DNA from: Pseudomonas sp. FP2335
GTDB taxonomy: Bacteria > Pseudomonadota > Gammaproteobacteria > Pseudomonadales > Pseudomonadaceae
Assembly: GCF_030687535.1 (NCBI RefSeq)
Contig: NZ_CP117437.1
Span: 2,501,501 to 2,565,500, forward strand
Direction of reading: 5' to 3'
Length of the DNA stretch: 64,000 nucleotides
This document shows positions 53,279-61,982 of the stretch, in pieces. A program made the translations under genes and the position numbers. The notes beneath the pieces are model-generated. The model had not been told where the DNA came from and did not search any database. It saw only the letters and a program-made list of their open reading frames with translations. Every line of letters begins with the position of its first letter. Positions within the stretch are counted from its first letter, which is position 1.

Positions 53279-53973
53279 GCCGAGTATTGATCGTCACGGT
53301 TGCGGCGGAACAGCCAGGCGCTGATCAGGCCCAGGGCCAGCCAGAACGCCACGTTGGTCAACTGCGATGCGATCTTGAACTGCGCTTCCAGCGCTTCTGG
53401 TGCCAGCATCGAATGCACTTCCGGTTGCGGTGCGCCAATCACGTGGGGAACCACCAGGATTGCCGCCCCCAGTACTTTGAGCAGCCAGTTGCGACCGAAT
53501 ACGATCAGCGCGATACCGGCGGCGGTGGACGCTGCGGTACCGATCCACCACGTCTGGCGCAGTGCGAGGTCGGCGGCAGCCGTGCCCGGTAGCTCAGGCG
53601 GCAGCCCCAGGGTCGGTGCCAGTACGAAGGTCGCGTAACCAGCCAGCCCCCATAGCAGCCCTTGGGCGGTGCGGGTTGGCGCGCGCAGGGTGTACAGGCC
53701 GGCGAGCATCAGTGCGAAACCGACCGCCACTACCAGGTTGCCACCTGTGGTAGAGAGTACGCGCTGCCAGCCGTCTTCCGGCTCCCAGGCTTCGGCGTCG
53801 TGGGTATGGGCAGCGGTGCCGGCGGTATGCTCGTGCATCACCTCGGCAGGGGCTTTTTCAAAGGTTTCCGCCTGCAAAATCAGCGGGGCGACCCAGAAAC
53901 TTTGCAGCAGGGTCAGCAGCAGGGCGGCCAAAAGTCCGGTGAACCCTGCGGTTTGCGCAATACGCTTGATCAT
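53275..53973 (-). CDS. cbtA: Cobalt transporter CbtA
   Basis: A 232-residue membrane protein from the ATG at 53973 (MIKRIAQTAGFTGLLAALLLTLLQSFWVAPLILQAETFEKAP), with about five to six membrane segments. It has the family's periplasmic His segment after helix 1 (HEHTAGTAAHTHD) and later HVIGAPQPEVHSMLAPEALEAQF. CbtA is a predicted cobalt importer component found with CbtB under B12 riboswitches. It follows cbtB by 11 bases. Cobalt specificity rests on context and family. Confidence 0.92.
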   Translation of the reverse strand: MIKRIAQTAGFTGLLAALLLTLLQSFWVAPLILQAETFEKAPAEVMHEHTAGTAAHTHDAEAWEPEDGWQRVLSTTGGNLVVAVGFALMLAGLYTLRAPTRTAQGLLWGLAGYATFVLAPTLGLPPELPGTAAADLALRQTWWIGTAASTAAGIALIVFGRNWLLKVLGAAILVVPHVIGAPQPEVHSMLAPEALEAQFKIASQLTNVAFWLALGLISAWLFRRNRDDQYSA

Positions 53974-53984
53974 GTCGGCAGGTC

Positions 53985-54173
53985 TCAATGGCACGGGAAC
54001 GCGGCGCTGTGGCGGGTATCGTGGGCAGCGTTGTGCACCGCCTCGATATGCGAGAAACCGGCGAAATACACCAGGCACGCGCCGAGGATCGACGCACCGA
54101 TGGCGGCGGTCAGGCGTTGGCTCAGGGTAGAGGTGCGGCTGGCGGAGTGCGAGGTGCTGCTGATGATCGACAT
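53985..54173 (-). CDS. cbtB: Cobalt transporter subunit CbtB
   Basis: A 62-residue protein with one membrane helix (about 19-42, LTAAIGASILGACLVYFAGF) and the CbtB His-rich C-terminal motif, SHIEAVHNAAHDTRHSAAFPCH, likely binding Co2+ in the periplasm. It is the first gene of a B12-regulated operon, with a long leader containing a cobalamin riboswitch. It pairs with CbtA. Confidence 0.93.
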   Translation of the reverse strand: MSIISSTSHSASRTSTLSQRLTAAIGASILGACLVYFAGFSHIEAVHNAAHDTRHSAAFPCH

Positions 54174-54212
54174 GGCGCGTCCCTTTCAGGTGTCTGGGTG
54201 AAACGAGCGCAT

Positions 54213-54270
54213 GAAAACCCCGCGAGCCAGGCACGCAGGGTTCTGAACAGCGCCCGCCCACCGCGGGTTT
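54213..54270 (-). terminator. Possible expression-platform terminator of the cbtB riboswitch
   Basis: On the minus strand AAACCCGCG (54262-54270) can pair with CGCGGGGTTTT (54214-54224), giving a long GC stem ending in T-rich sequence just before the cbtB start region. It lies between the riboswitch aptamer and cbtB, so it may switch with B12 binding. The loop is long, so the call is tentative. Confidence 0.45.
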
Positions 54271-54285
54271 GTTATCTGATTTTTT

Positions 54286-54463
54286 CGGGCCGGTCTCCGG
54301 GCTTGCGAGGGGCTCAATGCCTGAAAACGTCGCCTTCCCATGCCTTGGGCACAGTGGATATGACGTTTCGCTCGCTTACCGTTGCGGGGGCAGCACCGGA
54401 CTGTCATGCGTACATGAGTCACCGGTTTCCCGTTTCACCCTTTGCAGGGCACCCGAAACAAGA
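54286..54463 (-). ncRNA. Cobalamin riboswitch (leftward)
   Basis: Minus-strand leader of cbtB. The conserved B12 box GCCCCCGCAACGGTAA is at about 54375-54390, with TTTCGGGTGCCC near the 5' end, a GGGAAGG segment, and the closing GGAGACCGGCC near 54288. All core parts are in the expected order for a cobalamin aptamer. When B12 is plentiful it should reduce expression of cbtB-cbtA-cobE-cobM. Confidence 0.92.
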
Positions 54464-54478
54464 TGTGTAGGAGAGCAT

Positions 54479-54534
54479 GGGGGGGGGAGGGGAGTCAATT
54501 GGGATGTGGTTTTTGGTGGTGGTGGTGGTGGTGG
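54479..54534. repeat. G-run and (TGG)7 simple repeat
   Basis: A run of nine G (54479-54487) is followed by GGGG and then seven tandem TGG units at 54514-54534. These abut the left end of the large inverted-repeat element. Such tracts are prone to slippage and can form G-rich structures. No coding frame uses them. Confidence 0.8.
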
Positions 54535-55136
54535 TGTACATATCCGTTTCTTCGGTAACGGCCGCTTATGGTTCCGCTCTTACAGCGGGTCACTTTGGAA
54601 AAGCCCCAAAGTAACCAAAGGGCTCTTGCCCCAACACTCGGCACCTCGCCTAGGCTCGGTGTGCCCTCACTCCGGCTTGAATCCGTGGGCCGCCGTCATG
54701 GGCCATCCCTGGCCCAGGACGGCTAACCCGGCGTCCTGCCGGGTTGCCCACGGATTCAAGCCTGCGTTCGGCCAGCGTGTTTAACGGGGCAAGTGAGATC
54801 AAAAGCCAGAGCGCGGCGGCCTTAGAGGCGACCGGCATTTTTTATGGTGTTCACCCTCGACTGTGGGATCTGGCTAGCCTGCGATGCAGGCGACTCGGTA
54901 CATCAGACGCACCCAGTTGATGCCATCGCAGGCAAGCCAGTTCCCACAGGGGAACCCGCCCGCTTTCTCGATCAGGCCGGCTGTCAGGCCGCCCAAATCC
55001 ATGTCGGATTAAGGGCACACCGAGCCTGGGCGAGGTGCCGAGTGTTGGGGCAAGAGCCCTTTGGTTACTTTTGGGCTCTTTCCTAAAGTGAGCTGCCGTA
55101 AGGAGTCGCCGTTACCTAAATAACGGATATGTACAC
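54534..55136. mobile_element. ~600-base non-coding element with large terminal inverted repeats
   Basis: Left arm 54534-54667 and right arm 55012-55136 are imperfect inverted repeats: both begin GTGTACATATCCGTT when read inward and share a near-identical block around AGTAACCAAAGGGCTCTTGC and CTCGGTGTGCCCT. Inside are a perfect 17-base hairpin (GGCTTGAATCCGTGGGC at 54674-54690; complement at 54746-54762) and a REP pair (54863-54947). There is no open frame with protein-like features. It looks like a non-autonomous, MITE-like intergenic element; such repeat families are known in fluorescent pseudomonads. No target-site duplication is evident. Confidence 0.7.
54863..54947. repeat. REP pair inside the large element
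   Basis: The left unit near 54863 (GTGGGATCTGGCTAGCCTGC) and right unit 54923-54947 (ending GGCAAGCCAGTTCCCAC) are inverted, of the GAGCTGGC-like subfamily with several changes. It is located in the centre of the large inverted-repeat element, so one inserted into the other. Confidence 0.75.
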
Positions 55137-55187
55137 GAACCCAACCCCATCATTGACCATCCCCCAAGCACTGCGTAGCCTTGCACC

Positions 55188-55360
55188 CTCGAGGTTCTTC
55201 GGCCCAGGCCGAAGCTAAGAAGGGAACGCGGTCCAAGCCGCGGCTGCCCCCGCAACTGTAAAGGGTTCAGTTGACTGCCACGCCACTGCCGACAAGGCGG
55301 GAAGGCGCAGCCAGCGCCGGTCGCAAGACCTGCAAGCCCCAAGCCAGGAGACCTGCCTCG
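55188..55360 (+). ncRNA. Cobalamin riboswitch (rightward)
   Basis: Leader of cobW. The B12 box GCCCCCGCAACTGTAA is near 55246-55261, followed by GCCACTGCCGACAAGGCGGGAAGG and the closing AAGCCAGGAGACCTGCC near 55340-55356, in the order expected for the aptamer. Downstream, GGGCGGG (55383-) can pair with CCCGCCC (55448-55454) just before the cobW ribosome site, a possible switch. It should repress cobW-cobN and the chelatase genes at high B12. Confidence 0.93.
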
Positions 55361-55467
55361 CAATCGATTTTTCAATTCAACCGGGCGGGGTGATCCGGTG
55401 ACGAAATCCGCTGCTGCGCACTGTCGCAGGGCCTATCGTCCCGTATGCCCGCCCCCAAGGGCATCCG

Positions 55468-56529
55468 ATGAAAACACTGGCCAAACTCCCCGTCACCATC
55501 GTTACCGGCTTTCTTGGCTCGGGCAAAACCACCTTGCTGCGCCATATGCTCGACAACGCCCAGGGCCGTCGTATCGCCGTGATCGTCAACGAATTCGGCG
55601 AGTTGGGCATTGACGGTGAAATCCTCAAGCAGTGCTCCATCGGTTGCACCGAAGAAGAAGCCAACGGCCGTGTCTACGAGCTGGCCAACGGCTGCCTGTG
55701 CTGCACCGTGCAGGAAGAGTTCTTCCCGGTGATGCGCGAGCTGGTTGCCCGGCGCGGCGACCTCGACCATATCCTCATTGAAACCTCCGGCCTGGCTCTG
55801 CCAAAACCCCTGGTACAAGCCTTCCAATGGCCGGAAATCCGTAGCGCCTGCACGGTTGACGCGGTGATCACCGTGGTCGATAGCCCAGCCGTGGCCGCCG
55901 GCACCTTCGCCGCATTCCCGGACCAAGTCGACGCCCAGCGCAAACTCGACCCGAACCTGGACCACGAATCGCCGCTGCACGAGTTGTTCGCCGACCAACT
56001 GGCCAGCGCCGACTTGGTGATCCTCAACAAATCCGACTTGATCAGCCCGGAAGACCTGGCCCGTGTGCGCCTGGAAGTCGCCGAAGAACTGCCGCCGGCC
56101 GTGAAGATCATCGAAGCCAGCAGCGGCCGTCTGCCGCTGGACGTGCTGATTGGCCTGGGCGCCGGCGCCGAAGAGCATATCGACGCTCGCCACAGCCATC
56201 ACGATCATCACCACGAAGGTGAAGACGACCACGACCACGACGCCTTCGACTCGATTTCCATCGACCTGCCGCAAGCCGACGAGGCGCTTTTGCTCGACGC
56301 CCTGACCCAGCTGGTGGTGCAACACGGCATCCTGCGCGTCAAAGGCTTCGCCGCGATCCCGAACAAGCCGATGCGCCTGCTGATCCAGGGCGTAGGCACG
56401 CGTTTCGATAAGCACTTCGATCGCGCCTGGGCTGCCGACGAAGCACGCATCACACGTCTGGTACTGATCGGTCAGGACCTCGATGCGGCGGGTCTCGAAG
56501 CGCAACTGCGCGCTGCGCTCAGCGTTTAA
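55468..56529 (+). CDS. cobW: CobW GTPase, cobalt chaperone
   Basis: A 353-residue G3E-family GTPase thought to deliver Co2+ to B12 synthesis. Walker A GFLGSGKTT is at about 14-22. The metal-binding CxCC is in NGCLCCTVQEEF near 75. NKSD is the guanine motif near 187. A flexible His-rich stretch (HSHHDHHHEGEDDHDHD, about 240-257) can bind several metal ions. The C-terminal CobW_C domain is complete. The ATG at 55468 follows AAGGG. It is three bases before cobN and is the first gene after the riboswitch. Confidence 0.95.
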   Translation: MKTLAKLPVTIVTGFLGSGKTTLLRHMLDNAQGRRIAVIVNEFGELGIDGEILKQCSIGCTEEEANGRVYELANGCLCCTVQEEFFPVMRELVARRGDLDHILIETSGLALPKPLVQAFQWPEIRSACTVDAVITVVDSPAVAAGTFAAFPDQVDAQRKLDPNLDHESPLHELFADQLASADLVILNKSDLISPEDLARVRLEVAEELPPAVKIIEASSGRLPLDVLIGLGAGAEEHIDARHSHHDHHHEGEDDHDHDAFDSISIDLPQADEALLLDALTQLVVQHGILRVKGFAAIPNKPMRLLIQGVGTRFDKHFDRAWAADEARITRLVLIGQDLDAAGLEAQLRAALSV

Positions 56530-56532
56530 CCC

Positions 56533-59500
56533 ATGCACCTGCTCAGGACCCAGCCCGGTGGTTTCGTCTCGGACGACAATATTGCCGACCTTGGCCAAAC
56601 CCCCGCTGAACTGGTGATCCTGTGCAGCGGCGACTCCAGCCTGGCGCTGCTGGCCGAAGCGGCCCAGCAGTTGCCCGACGATTACCCGAGCCTGCGCCTG
56701 GCCAACCCCATGCAGGTGCAGAACCACGCCTCGGTCGACCTGTATGTCGACGAGGTGTTGCGCCACGCCAAGGTCATCCTGATCTCGCTGCATGGTGGCA
56801 TCGGCTATTGGCGTTACGGTATCGAACGTCTGGTGGAGCTGGCCGAACGCGGTGTTCAACTGATCCTGGTGCCGGGCGACGATCGTCCCGACCCGGAACT
56901 CAGCGGTTTGAGCACCGTTGGCGCACAAGAACGTGATCGCCTGTGGCACTTCCTGCGCCAGGGTGGCTTGGGCAATGCGCTGGATTTCTATCGCTGCCTG
57001 GCCAGCGCTTACCTGGGGCGCGACTATGCCTGGGCCGAGCCGCAAACCCTGCCGCGCACGGCGATTTATCACCCGCACAAAGCCAACCCCCGCTTGAATG
57101 ACTGGCAGGCGGATTGGCAGGCCGAGTTTCCGGTGGCCGCGGTGCTGTTCTACCGCTCTCACTTGCAGGCGGCCAATACCGGTTTTATCGATGTGTTTTG
57201 CCAACGCTTGCAGGCTGCGGGCCTGAACCCGTTGCCGATAGCGGTGGCCAGTTTGAAAGAGCCCGGCTGCCTGACGGTCGTCGAGGACCTGCTCGATGAG
57301 GTCGGCGCGGGGCTGATCCTCAACACCACCGGGTTTGCCCAATCCAGTCCGGAAGCGCCGCATTTGCGCCCGTTTCGCCGCAATATCCCGGTGATCCAGG
57401 CGATTTGCGCCCAAGACAACGAGCCGGGCTGGCAGGCCAGTGAACAAGGCCTGGGCCCGCGCGACTTGGCGATGCATATTGCCTTGCCGGAGCTGGACGG
57501 GCGCATCATCAGCCGGCCGATCAGCTTCAAGGATCTGGCCTGGCGCAGTGAGCGCAGCCAGTCGGATGTGGTGTGTTACCGCGCCGCGCCCGAGCGCATG
57601 GATTTTGTTGCCGAACTGGCGCGCCGTTGGGTCGAATTGGCACGGGTGCCGAATGCGCAGAAACGCATCGCGCTGATCCTCGCCAACTACCCGACCCGCG
57701 ACGGCCGTATCGGCAACGGCGTGGGCCTGGACACACCGGCGGCGACGCTGAACATCCTGCGTGCCCTGCAAGCCGAAGGGTATCCGCTGCCCGCCGAATT
57801 GCCCCCGAATGGAACGGCCCTGATCCATGACCTGCTCGGTGGCGTCACCAACGACCTCGACAGTATTGATCTGCGTCCCTGTCACCAAAGCCTGGGCCTG
57901 GACGACTACGAGGCGATGTTCAAACGCCTGCCCGAAGCCAATCGCCAGGCGGTTATTGAGCGTTGGGGCGCGCCCCATAACGATCCGATGTTCCGCGACG
58001 GCCGCATGATGATCGCCGGCCTGCGCCTGGGCCTGACTTTCGTCGGCATCCAGCCTGCGCGGGGTTATCAGGTGGACGCCAGCGCGGTGTACCACGATCC
58101 CGATCTGGTGCCGCCTCATGGCTACCTGGCGTTCTACTTCTGGCTGCGTCACACCTATGGCGCCCACGGCGTGATCCATGTGGGCAAGCACGGCAACCTG
58201 GAATGGCTGCCGGGCAAGGGCGTTGGCCTGTCGGAAAACTGCTGGCCCGATGCGCTGCTGGGGCCGTTGCCGAATATCTACCCGTTTATCGTCAACGATC
58301 CGGGCGAGGGTGCCCAGGCCAAACGCCGCACCCAGGCGGTGATCATCGACCACCTGATGCCGCCGCTGACCCGTGCCGAAACCTACGGCCCATTGCGCGA
58401 CCTGGAACTGCTGGCGGACGAGTATTACGAAGCGCAACTGCTCGATCCTCGCCGCGCCCTCGAGCTGCAAAAGGACATCCTCAAGTTGGTGCGCGAAACC
58501 CGCATCGACCAAGAGCTTGAACTGGATAAAGAAGCTGACGCCGCCATCTGGCTCCCGCGCCTCGACACTTATCTGTGTGACTTGAAGGAGTCACAGATCC
58601 GCGACGGCCTGCACATTTTTGGCGAGTCGCCTGACGGCCGTTTGCGCATCGACACTTTGCTCGCGCTGCTGCGTATCCCCCGTGGTGATGGGCGCGGTGC
58701 GCAGTCGAGTTTGCTGCGGGTATTGGCCAAGGCCTTCGAGTTGGGCTTCGATCCGTTGGATTGTGCACTCGCCGAACCCTGGACCGGTCGTCGTCCCCTG
58801 GTGTTGCAGAAGATCGACCCGCAGTTGTGGCGTACCGCCGGCGATACCCGCGAGCGCCTGGAGCTCTATGCGGCGCGCTTGATCGAACAGGCTCTGGAAG
58901 GCCCGCTTGAGCAACTGGAGGAGCCTGGCTGGGAAGGCGTGAAGGCCGTCATTGAAAGCCTGCGCATCGTCGTTGCGCCGCGCCTGGATGCCTGTGGTCC
59001 GGCGGAAATGCGCGGCCTGCTGGATGCCTTGAGCGGTCGGTTCGTGCCGGCGGGGCCGAGCGGTGCGCCGAGTCGCGGGCGCCTGGATGTACTGCCCACC
59101 GGGCGTAACTTTTTCACGGTGGACGTGCGCAACCTGCCGACCACCACGGCCTGGCGCATCGGTTTTCAATCCGCCAACCTGATCCTTGAGCGGCACTTGC
59201 AGGATCACGGCGATCACCTGCGCCAGCTCGGTTTGTCGGTATGGGGCACGGCCACCATGCGCACCGGCGGCGACGATATTGCCCAGGCCATGGCGCTGAT
59301 GGGCGTGCGCCCGGTCTGGGCCACGGGCAGCCAGCGGGTGGATGACTTTGAAATCCTGCCGATCAGCCTGCTGGACCGCCCGCGTGTTGACGTCACGCTG
59401 CGGGTGTCGGGGTTCTTCCGTGATGCCTTCGCCAACCTGATCCGCCTGTTCGATGCGGCGGTGCAGGCGGTGGCGGCATTGGACGAGCCGGACGATCTGA

Positions 59501-60294
59501 ACCCGTTGGCGGCCAAGGTGCGCAGTGAGCGCGAGGCGTTGCTGGCGTCTGGCCTGGACGCAGAAGCTGCGGCGAAACAGGCCGGCTGGCGCATCTTCGG
59601 CGCCAAGCCCGGAGCCTATGGCGCGGGCGTGCAGGGTGCGATCGACGGGCGCCTGTGGCAAAGCCGCGAGGACTTGGCCGAGGTCTACCTGAACTGGGGC
59701 GGCTATGCGTATGGCGGCTCCGACGAGGGCACCGCCGCCCGTGGGCAGTTTGCCCAGCGCCTGAGCCAGGTACAGGCGGTATTGCAGAACCAGGACAACC
59801 GCGAGCATGACGTGCTCGATTCCAACGACTACTACCAATTCCAGGGCGGCATGCTCGCTGCCGTGGAAACCCTGAGCGGCGACAAGGCCGCCAGTTACCA
59901 TGGCGACCACAGCCAGCCGGACTTGCCGAAAATCCGTACCTTGAAGGAAGAGCTGAACCGGGTGATCCGCTCCCGCGCCGCCAACCCCAAGTGGATCGAA
60001 GGCGTGAAACGCCACGGCTATAAAGGTGCGTTTGAAATGGCTGCGACCGTGGACAACCTGTTCGCTTTCGACGCCACCACCGCGCTGATCGACGATCACC
60101 AATACGCGCTGCTTGCCGACGCCTATTTGCTCGACCCCGACACCCGCGCCTTTGTGCAGCAACACAACCCCGCCGCCCTGCGTGACATGGCCGAACGCAT
60201 GCTTGAAGCCCAGCAGCGCGGCATGTGGCAGGAGCCGGGGGCTTACCGTGAGGCGTTGGAAAACCTGTTGCTGGATATAGAAGAAGACAGCTGA
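56533..60294 (+). CDS. cobN: Cobaltochelatase large subunit
   Basis: A 1253-residue catalytic subunit that inserts Co2+ into hydrogenobyrinic acid a,c-diamide, the ATP-dependent step of aerobic B12 synthesis. It is homologous to magnesium-chelatase BchH. Motifs include ISLHGGIGYWRYGIERL, VHVGKHGNLEWLPGKGVGLS (about 550-570), GPLPNIYPFIVNDPGEGAQAKRR and AYGAGVQGAIDGRLW near 1030. Full length. It overlaps the following ATPase gene by one base (TGATG), showing tight coupling. Confidence 0.95.
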   Translation: MHLLRTQPGGFVSDDNIADLGQTPAELVILCSGDSSLALLAEAAQQLPDDYPSLRLANPMQVQNHASVDLYVDEVLRHAKVILISLHGGIGYWRYGIERLVELAERGVQLILVPGDDRPDPELSGLSTVGAQERDRLWHFLRQGGLGNALDFYRCLASAYLGRDYAWAEPQTLPRTAIYHPHKANPRLNDWQADWQAEFPVAAVLFYRSHLQAANTGFIDVFCQRLQAAGLNPLPIAVASLKEPGCLTVVEDLLDEVGAGLILNTTGFAQSSPEAPHLRPFRRNIPVIQAICAQDNEPGWQASEQGLGPRDLAMHIALPELDGRIISRPISFKDLAWRSERSQSDVVCYRAAPERMDFVAELARRWVELARVPNAQKRIALILANYPTRDGRIGNGVGLDTPAATLNILRALQAEGYPLPAELPPNGTALIHDLLGGVTNDLDSIDLRPCHQSLGLDDYEAMFKRLPEANRQAVIERWGAPHNDPMFRDGRMMIAGLRLGLTFVGIQPARGYQVDASAVYHDPDLVPPHGYLAFYFWLRHTYGAHGVIHVGKHGNLEWLPGKGVGLSENCWPDALLGPLPNIYPFIVNDPGEGAQAKRRTQAVIIDHLMPPLTRAETYGPLRDLELLADEYYEAQLLDPRRALELQKDILKLVRETRIDQELELDKEADAAIWLPRLDTYLCDLKESQIRDGLHIFGESPDGRLRIDTLLALLRIPRGDGRGAQSSLLRVLAKAFELGFDPLDCALAEPWTGRRPLVLQKIDPQLWRTAGDTRERLELYAARLIEQALEGPLEQLEEPGWEGVKAVIESLRIVVAPRLDACGPAEMRGLLDALSGRFVPAGPSGAPSRGRLDVLPTGRNFFTVDVRNLPTTTAWRIGFQSANLILERHLQDHGDHLRQLGLSVWGTATMRTGGDDIAQAMALMGVRPVWATGSQRVDDFEILPISLLDRPRVDVTLRVSGFFRDAFANLIRLFDAAVQAVAALDEPDDLNPLAAKVRSEREALLASGLDAEAAAKQAGWRIFGAKPGAYGAGVQGAIDGRLWQSREDLAEVYLNWGGYAYGGSDEGTAARGQFAQRLSQVQAVLQNQDNREHDVLDSNDYYQFQGGMLAAVETLSGDKAASYHGDHSQPDLPKIRTLKEELNRVIRSRAANPKWIEGVKRHGYKGAFEMAATVDNLFAFDATTALIDDHQYALLADAYLLDPDTRAFVQQHNPAALRDMAERMLEAQQRGMWQEPGAYREALENLLLDIEEDS

Positions 60295-61292
60295 TGACTG
60301 ATATCCCCCATTTCCCGCTGTCCGCCGTGGTCGGCGCCGACGCATTGAAACTGGCGCTGTGCCTCACCGCCATCGACCCGAAGATCGGCGGTGTGCTGAT
60401 CGAAGGCCCGCGTGGCATGGCCAAGTCCACCCTGGCGCGGGGCTTGGCGGACCTGCTGGTCAGTGGCCAGTTTGTCACCTTGCCGCTGGGCGCGACTGAA
60501 GAGCGTCTTGTTGGCACGCTGGATCTGGACGCGGCATTGGGTGAGGGGCGGGCGCAGTTTTCGCCGGGGGTGTTGGCCAAGGCTGATGGCGGCGTGCTGT
60601 ATGTCGACGAAGTCAATCTGCTGCCCGACCATCTGGTGGATCTGTTACTGGACGTGGCTGCCAGCGGCACCAATCTGATCGAGCGTGACGGCATTTCCCA
60701 TCGCCATTCGGCGCGTTTCGTACTGATCGGCACGATGAACCCGGAGGAGGGCGAACTGCGCCCGCAACTGCTTGATCGCTTCGGCTTTAACGTGGCGCTG
60801 AGCGGGCAGACCTTGCCCACGGAACGCGGGCAGATCATCCGTCGGCGCTTGGATTTTGACACTGACCCCGCGGCGTTCTGCGCGCAGTGGGCCGAGCAAC
60901 AAGCCGCTCTACAGAGGCGCTGCACCGAGGCGCGAGCGCGGCTTGAGGCTATTGCGCTGGATGACCAGACTTTGGCGCAGATCACCGAGCGTTGTTTCGC
61001 CGCCGGCGTCGACGGCTTGCGCGCGGACCTGGTCTGGCTGCGCGGCGCCAGGGCCCATGCGGCCTGGCGTGGTGCCAGCGCCATTGGCGAAGAGGACATC
61101 GAGGCCGTCGCCGACTTTGCCTTGCGCCATCGCCGCCAAGAGCAATCTCCGCCGGCCAGCCCGCCGAATCAAGGGCAATCCCCCAAGTCCTCTGACACCT
61201 CTCCCGGCCAAGGCCAATGGGGCGACATGCCCGCCGCCGCCTTACCCACGGGCGCCCGACGGGAAGTCCCCTCCTGGCCAAAAAAGCCCTAG
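60294..61292 (+). CDS. AAA+ ATPase, magnesium-chelatase ChlI-like cobaltochelatase subunit
   Basis: A 332-residue AAA+ protein. Walker A is in IEGPRGMAKSTLARGLA (about 39-55), Walker B in GGVLYVDEVNLLPDH, and the sensor/arginine region in VLIGTMNPEEGELRPQLLDRFGFNVAL. It is closer to ChlI/BchI than to CobS. With the VWA gene downstream it would form the ATP-driven motor that works with CobN. The Pro/Ser-rich tail (SPPASPPNQGQSPKSSDTSPG) is low-complexity. It overlaps cobN by one base. Confidence 0.9.
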   Translation: MTDIPHFPLSAVVGADALKLALCLTAIDPKIGGVLIEGPRGMAKSTLARGLADLLVSGQFVTLPLGATEERLVGTLDLDAALGEGRAQFSPGVLAKADGGVLYVDEVNLLPDHLVDLLLDVAASGTNLIERDGISHRHSARFVLIGTMNPEEGELRPQLLDRFGFNVALSGQTLPTERGQIIRRRLDFDTDPAAFCAQWAEQQAALQRRCTEARARLEAIALDDQTLAQITERCFAAGVDGLRADLVWLRGARAHAAWRGASAIGEEDIEAVADFALRHRRQEQSPPASPPNQGQSPKSSDTSPGQGQWGDMPAAALPTGARREVPSWPKKP

Positions 61293-61948
61293 GCATTCGC
61301 CCTCGACCTGACGCGGGGGCGGATGCCCGACCCAAGGCAGGACGCGTGGACAAAGGCCGGCACGGCAAGGCACGTAGCGCGCAGTACGGCTCGATCAACT
61401 GGCCGGGCACCCTGCTCGGCGGCCGCCCGCAATCGCGGGAGGACTTGCTGTTTCACCTGCGCAGCCGCTCGGCCCATGAGCTGTGGCTGGTGATCGTCGA
61501 TGCCTCGGCCTCCACCCGCCGCCATCAAGCATTGACCGATGCCAAGGGCTTACTGGCCCAGTTGTTTGACGACGCCTATCGCCAACGTGCGCGCATGGCA
61601 TTGCTGACGGCCAGTGGGCACGCGCCCACGTGGCAAGTGCAGGGTCTGAAGGCCGCCAAAGGCTTGGCGGGCTGGCTGGCCCAACTCGGCGCTGGCGGAG
61701 GCACGCCGCTGCTCGCCGCACTGACCGAGGCCGGACATTGGTTGGCGGCGCGGCGTAAACGCTATCCGGCTGAGCAACAGCGCTTGTTGCTGATTACTGA
61801 TGGGCGACTCAAGGCTATCGACGGGTTGCCCGCGATGGAGTGTCCCGGAGTGCTGGTGGATATTGAGCGTGGTCCGATCAGACTGGGGCGGGCGAAAGCC
61901 CTGGCGTTGGGGCTGAATGTGGATTACCGACATATCGATGGCTTGTAG
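61217..61948 (+). CDS. VWA-domain protein, ChlD-like cobaltochelatase subunit
   Basis: A 243-residue protein with a von Willebrand A domain (about 88-240). The MIDAS motif DASAS sits in ELWLVIVDASASTRR, with GGGTPLLAAL and LLLITDGRLK supplying the other metal-site parts. ChlD-type VWA subunits form a ring complex with the AAA+ partner. The ATG at 61217 overlaps the ATPase gene by 76 bases; a later start would also keep the VWA domain. The N-terminal 60 residues are basic and Pro-rich, like ChlD linkers. It is the end of the rightward B12 operon. Confidence 0.85.
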   Translation: MGRHARRRLTHGRPTGSPLLAKKALGIRPRPDAGADARPKAGRVDKGRHGKARSAQYGSINWPGTLLGGRPQSREDLLFHLRSRSAHELWLVIVDASASTRRHQALTDAKGLLAQLFDDAYRQRARMALLTASGHAPTWQVQGLKAAKGLAGWLAQLGAGGGTPLLAALTEAGHWLAARRKRYPAEQQRLLLITDGRLKAIDGLPAMECPGVLVDIERGPIRLGRAKALALGLNVDYRHIDGL

Positions 61949-61956
61949 GTGTTGAT

Positions 61957-61982
61957 ACGCGACCGGGAAGGGTCGTTCTTTT
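61957..61982 (+). terminator. Weak intrinsic terminator after the B12 operon
   Basis: A short stem CGACC (61960-61964)/GGTCG (61971-61975) with a six-base loop is followed by TTCTTTT. It lies nine bases after the VWA stop. The stem is short, so efficiency is doubtful. The following gap to 62235 has no well-supported gene; an open frame at 62009-62227 is not convincing. Confidence 0.5.

Noticed and set aside
54650..54838. Short open frames inside the large inverted-repeat element
   Set aside because: They arise from the palindromic GC-rich repeat itself and have no ribosome site or protein-like composition.
55372..58512. 1046-residue open frame on the minus strand across cobW and cobN
   Set aside because: It is antisense to two well-recognised genes in a GC-rich region where the third-codon bias opens the opposite frames. 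No family motif is present.
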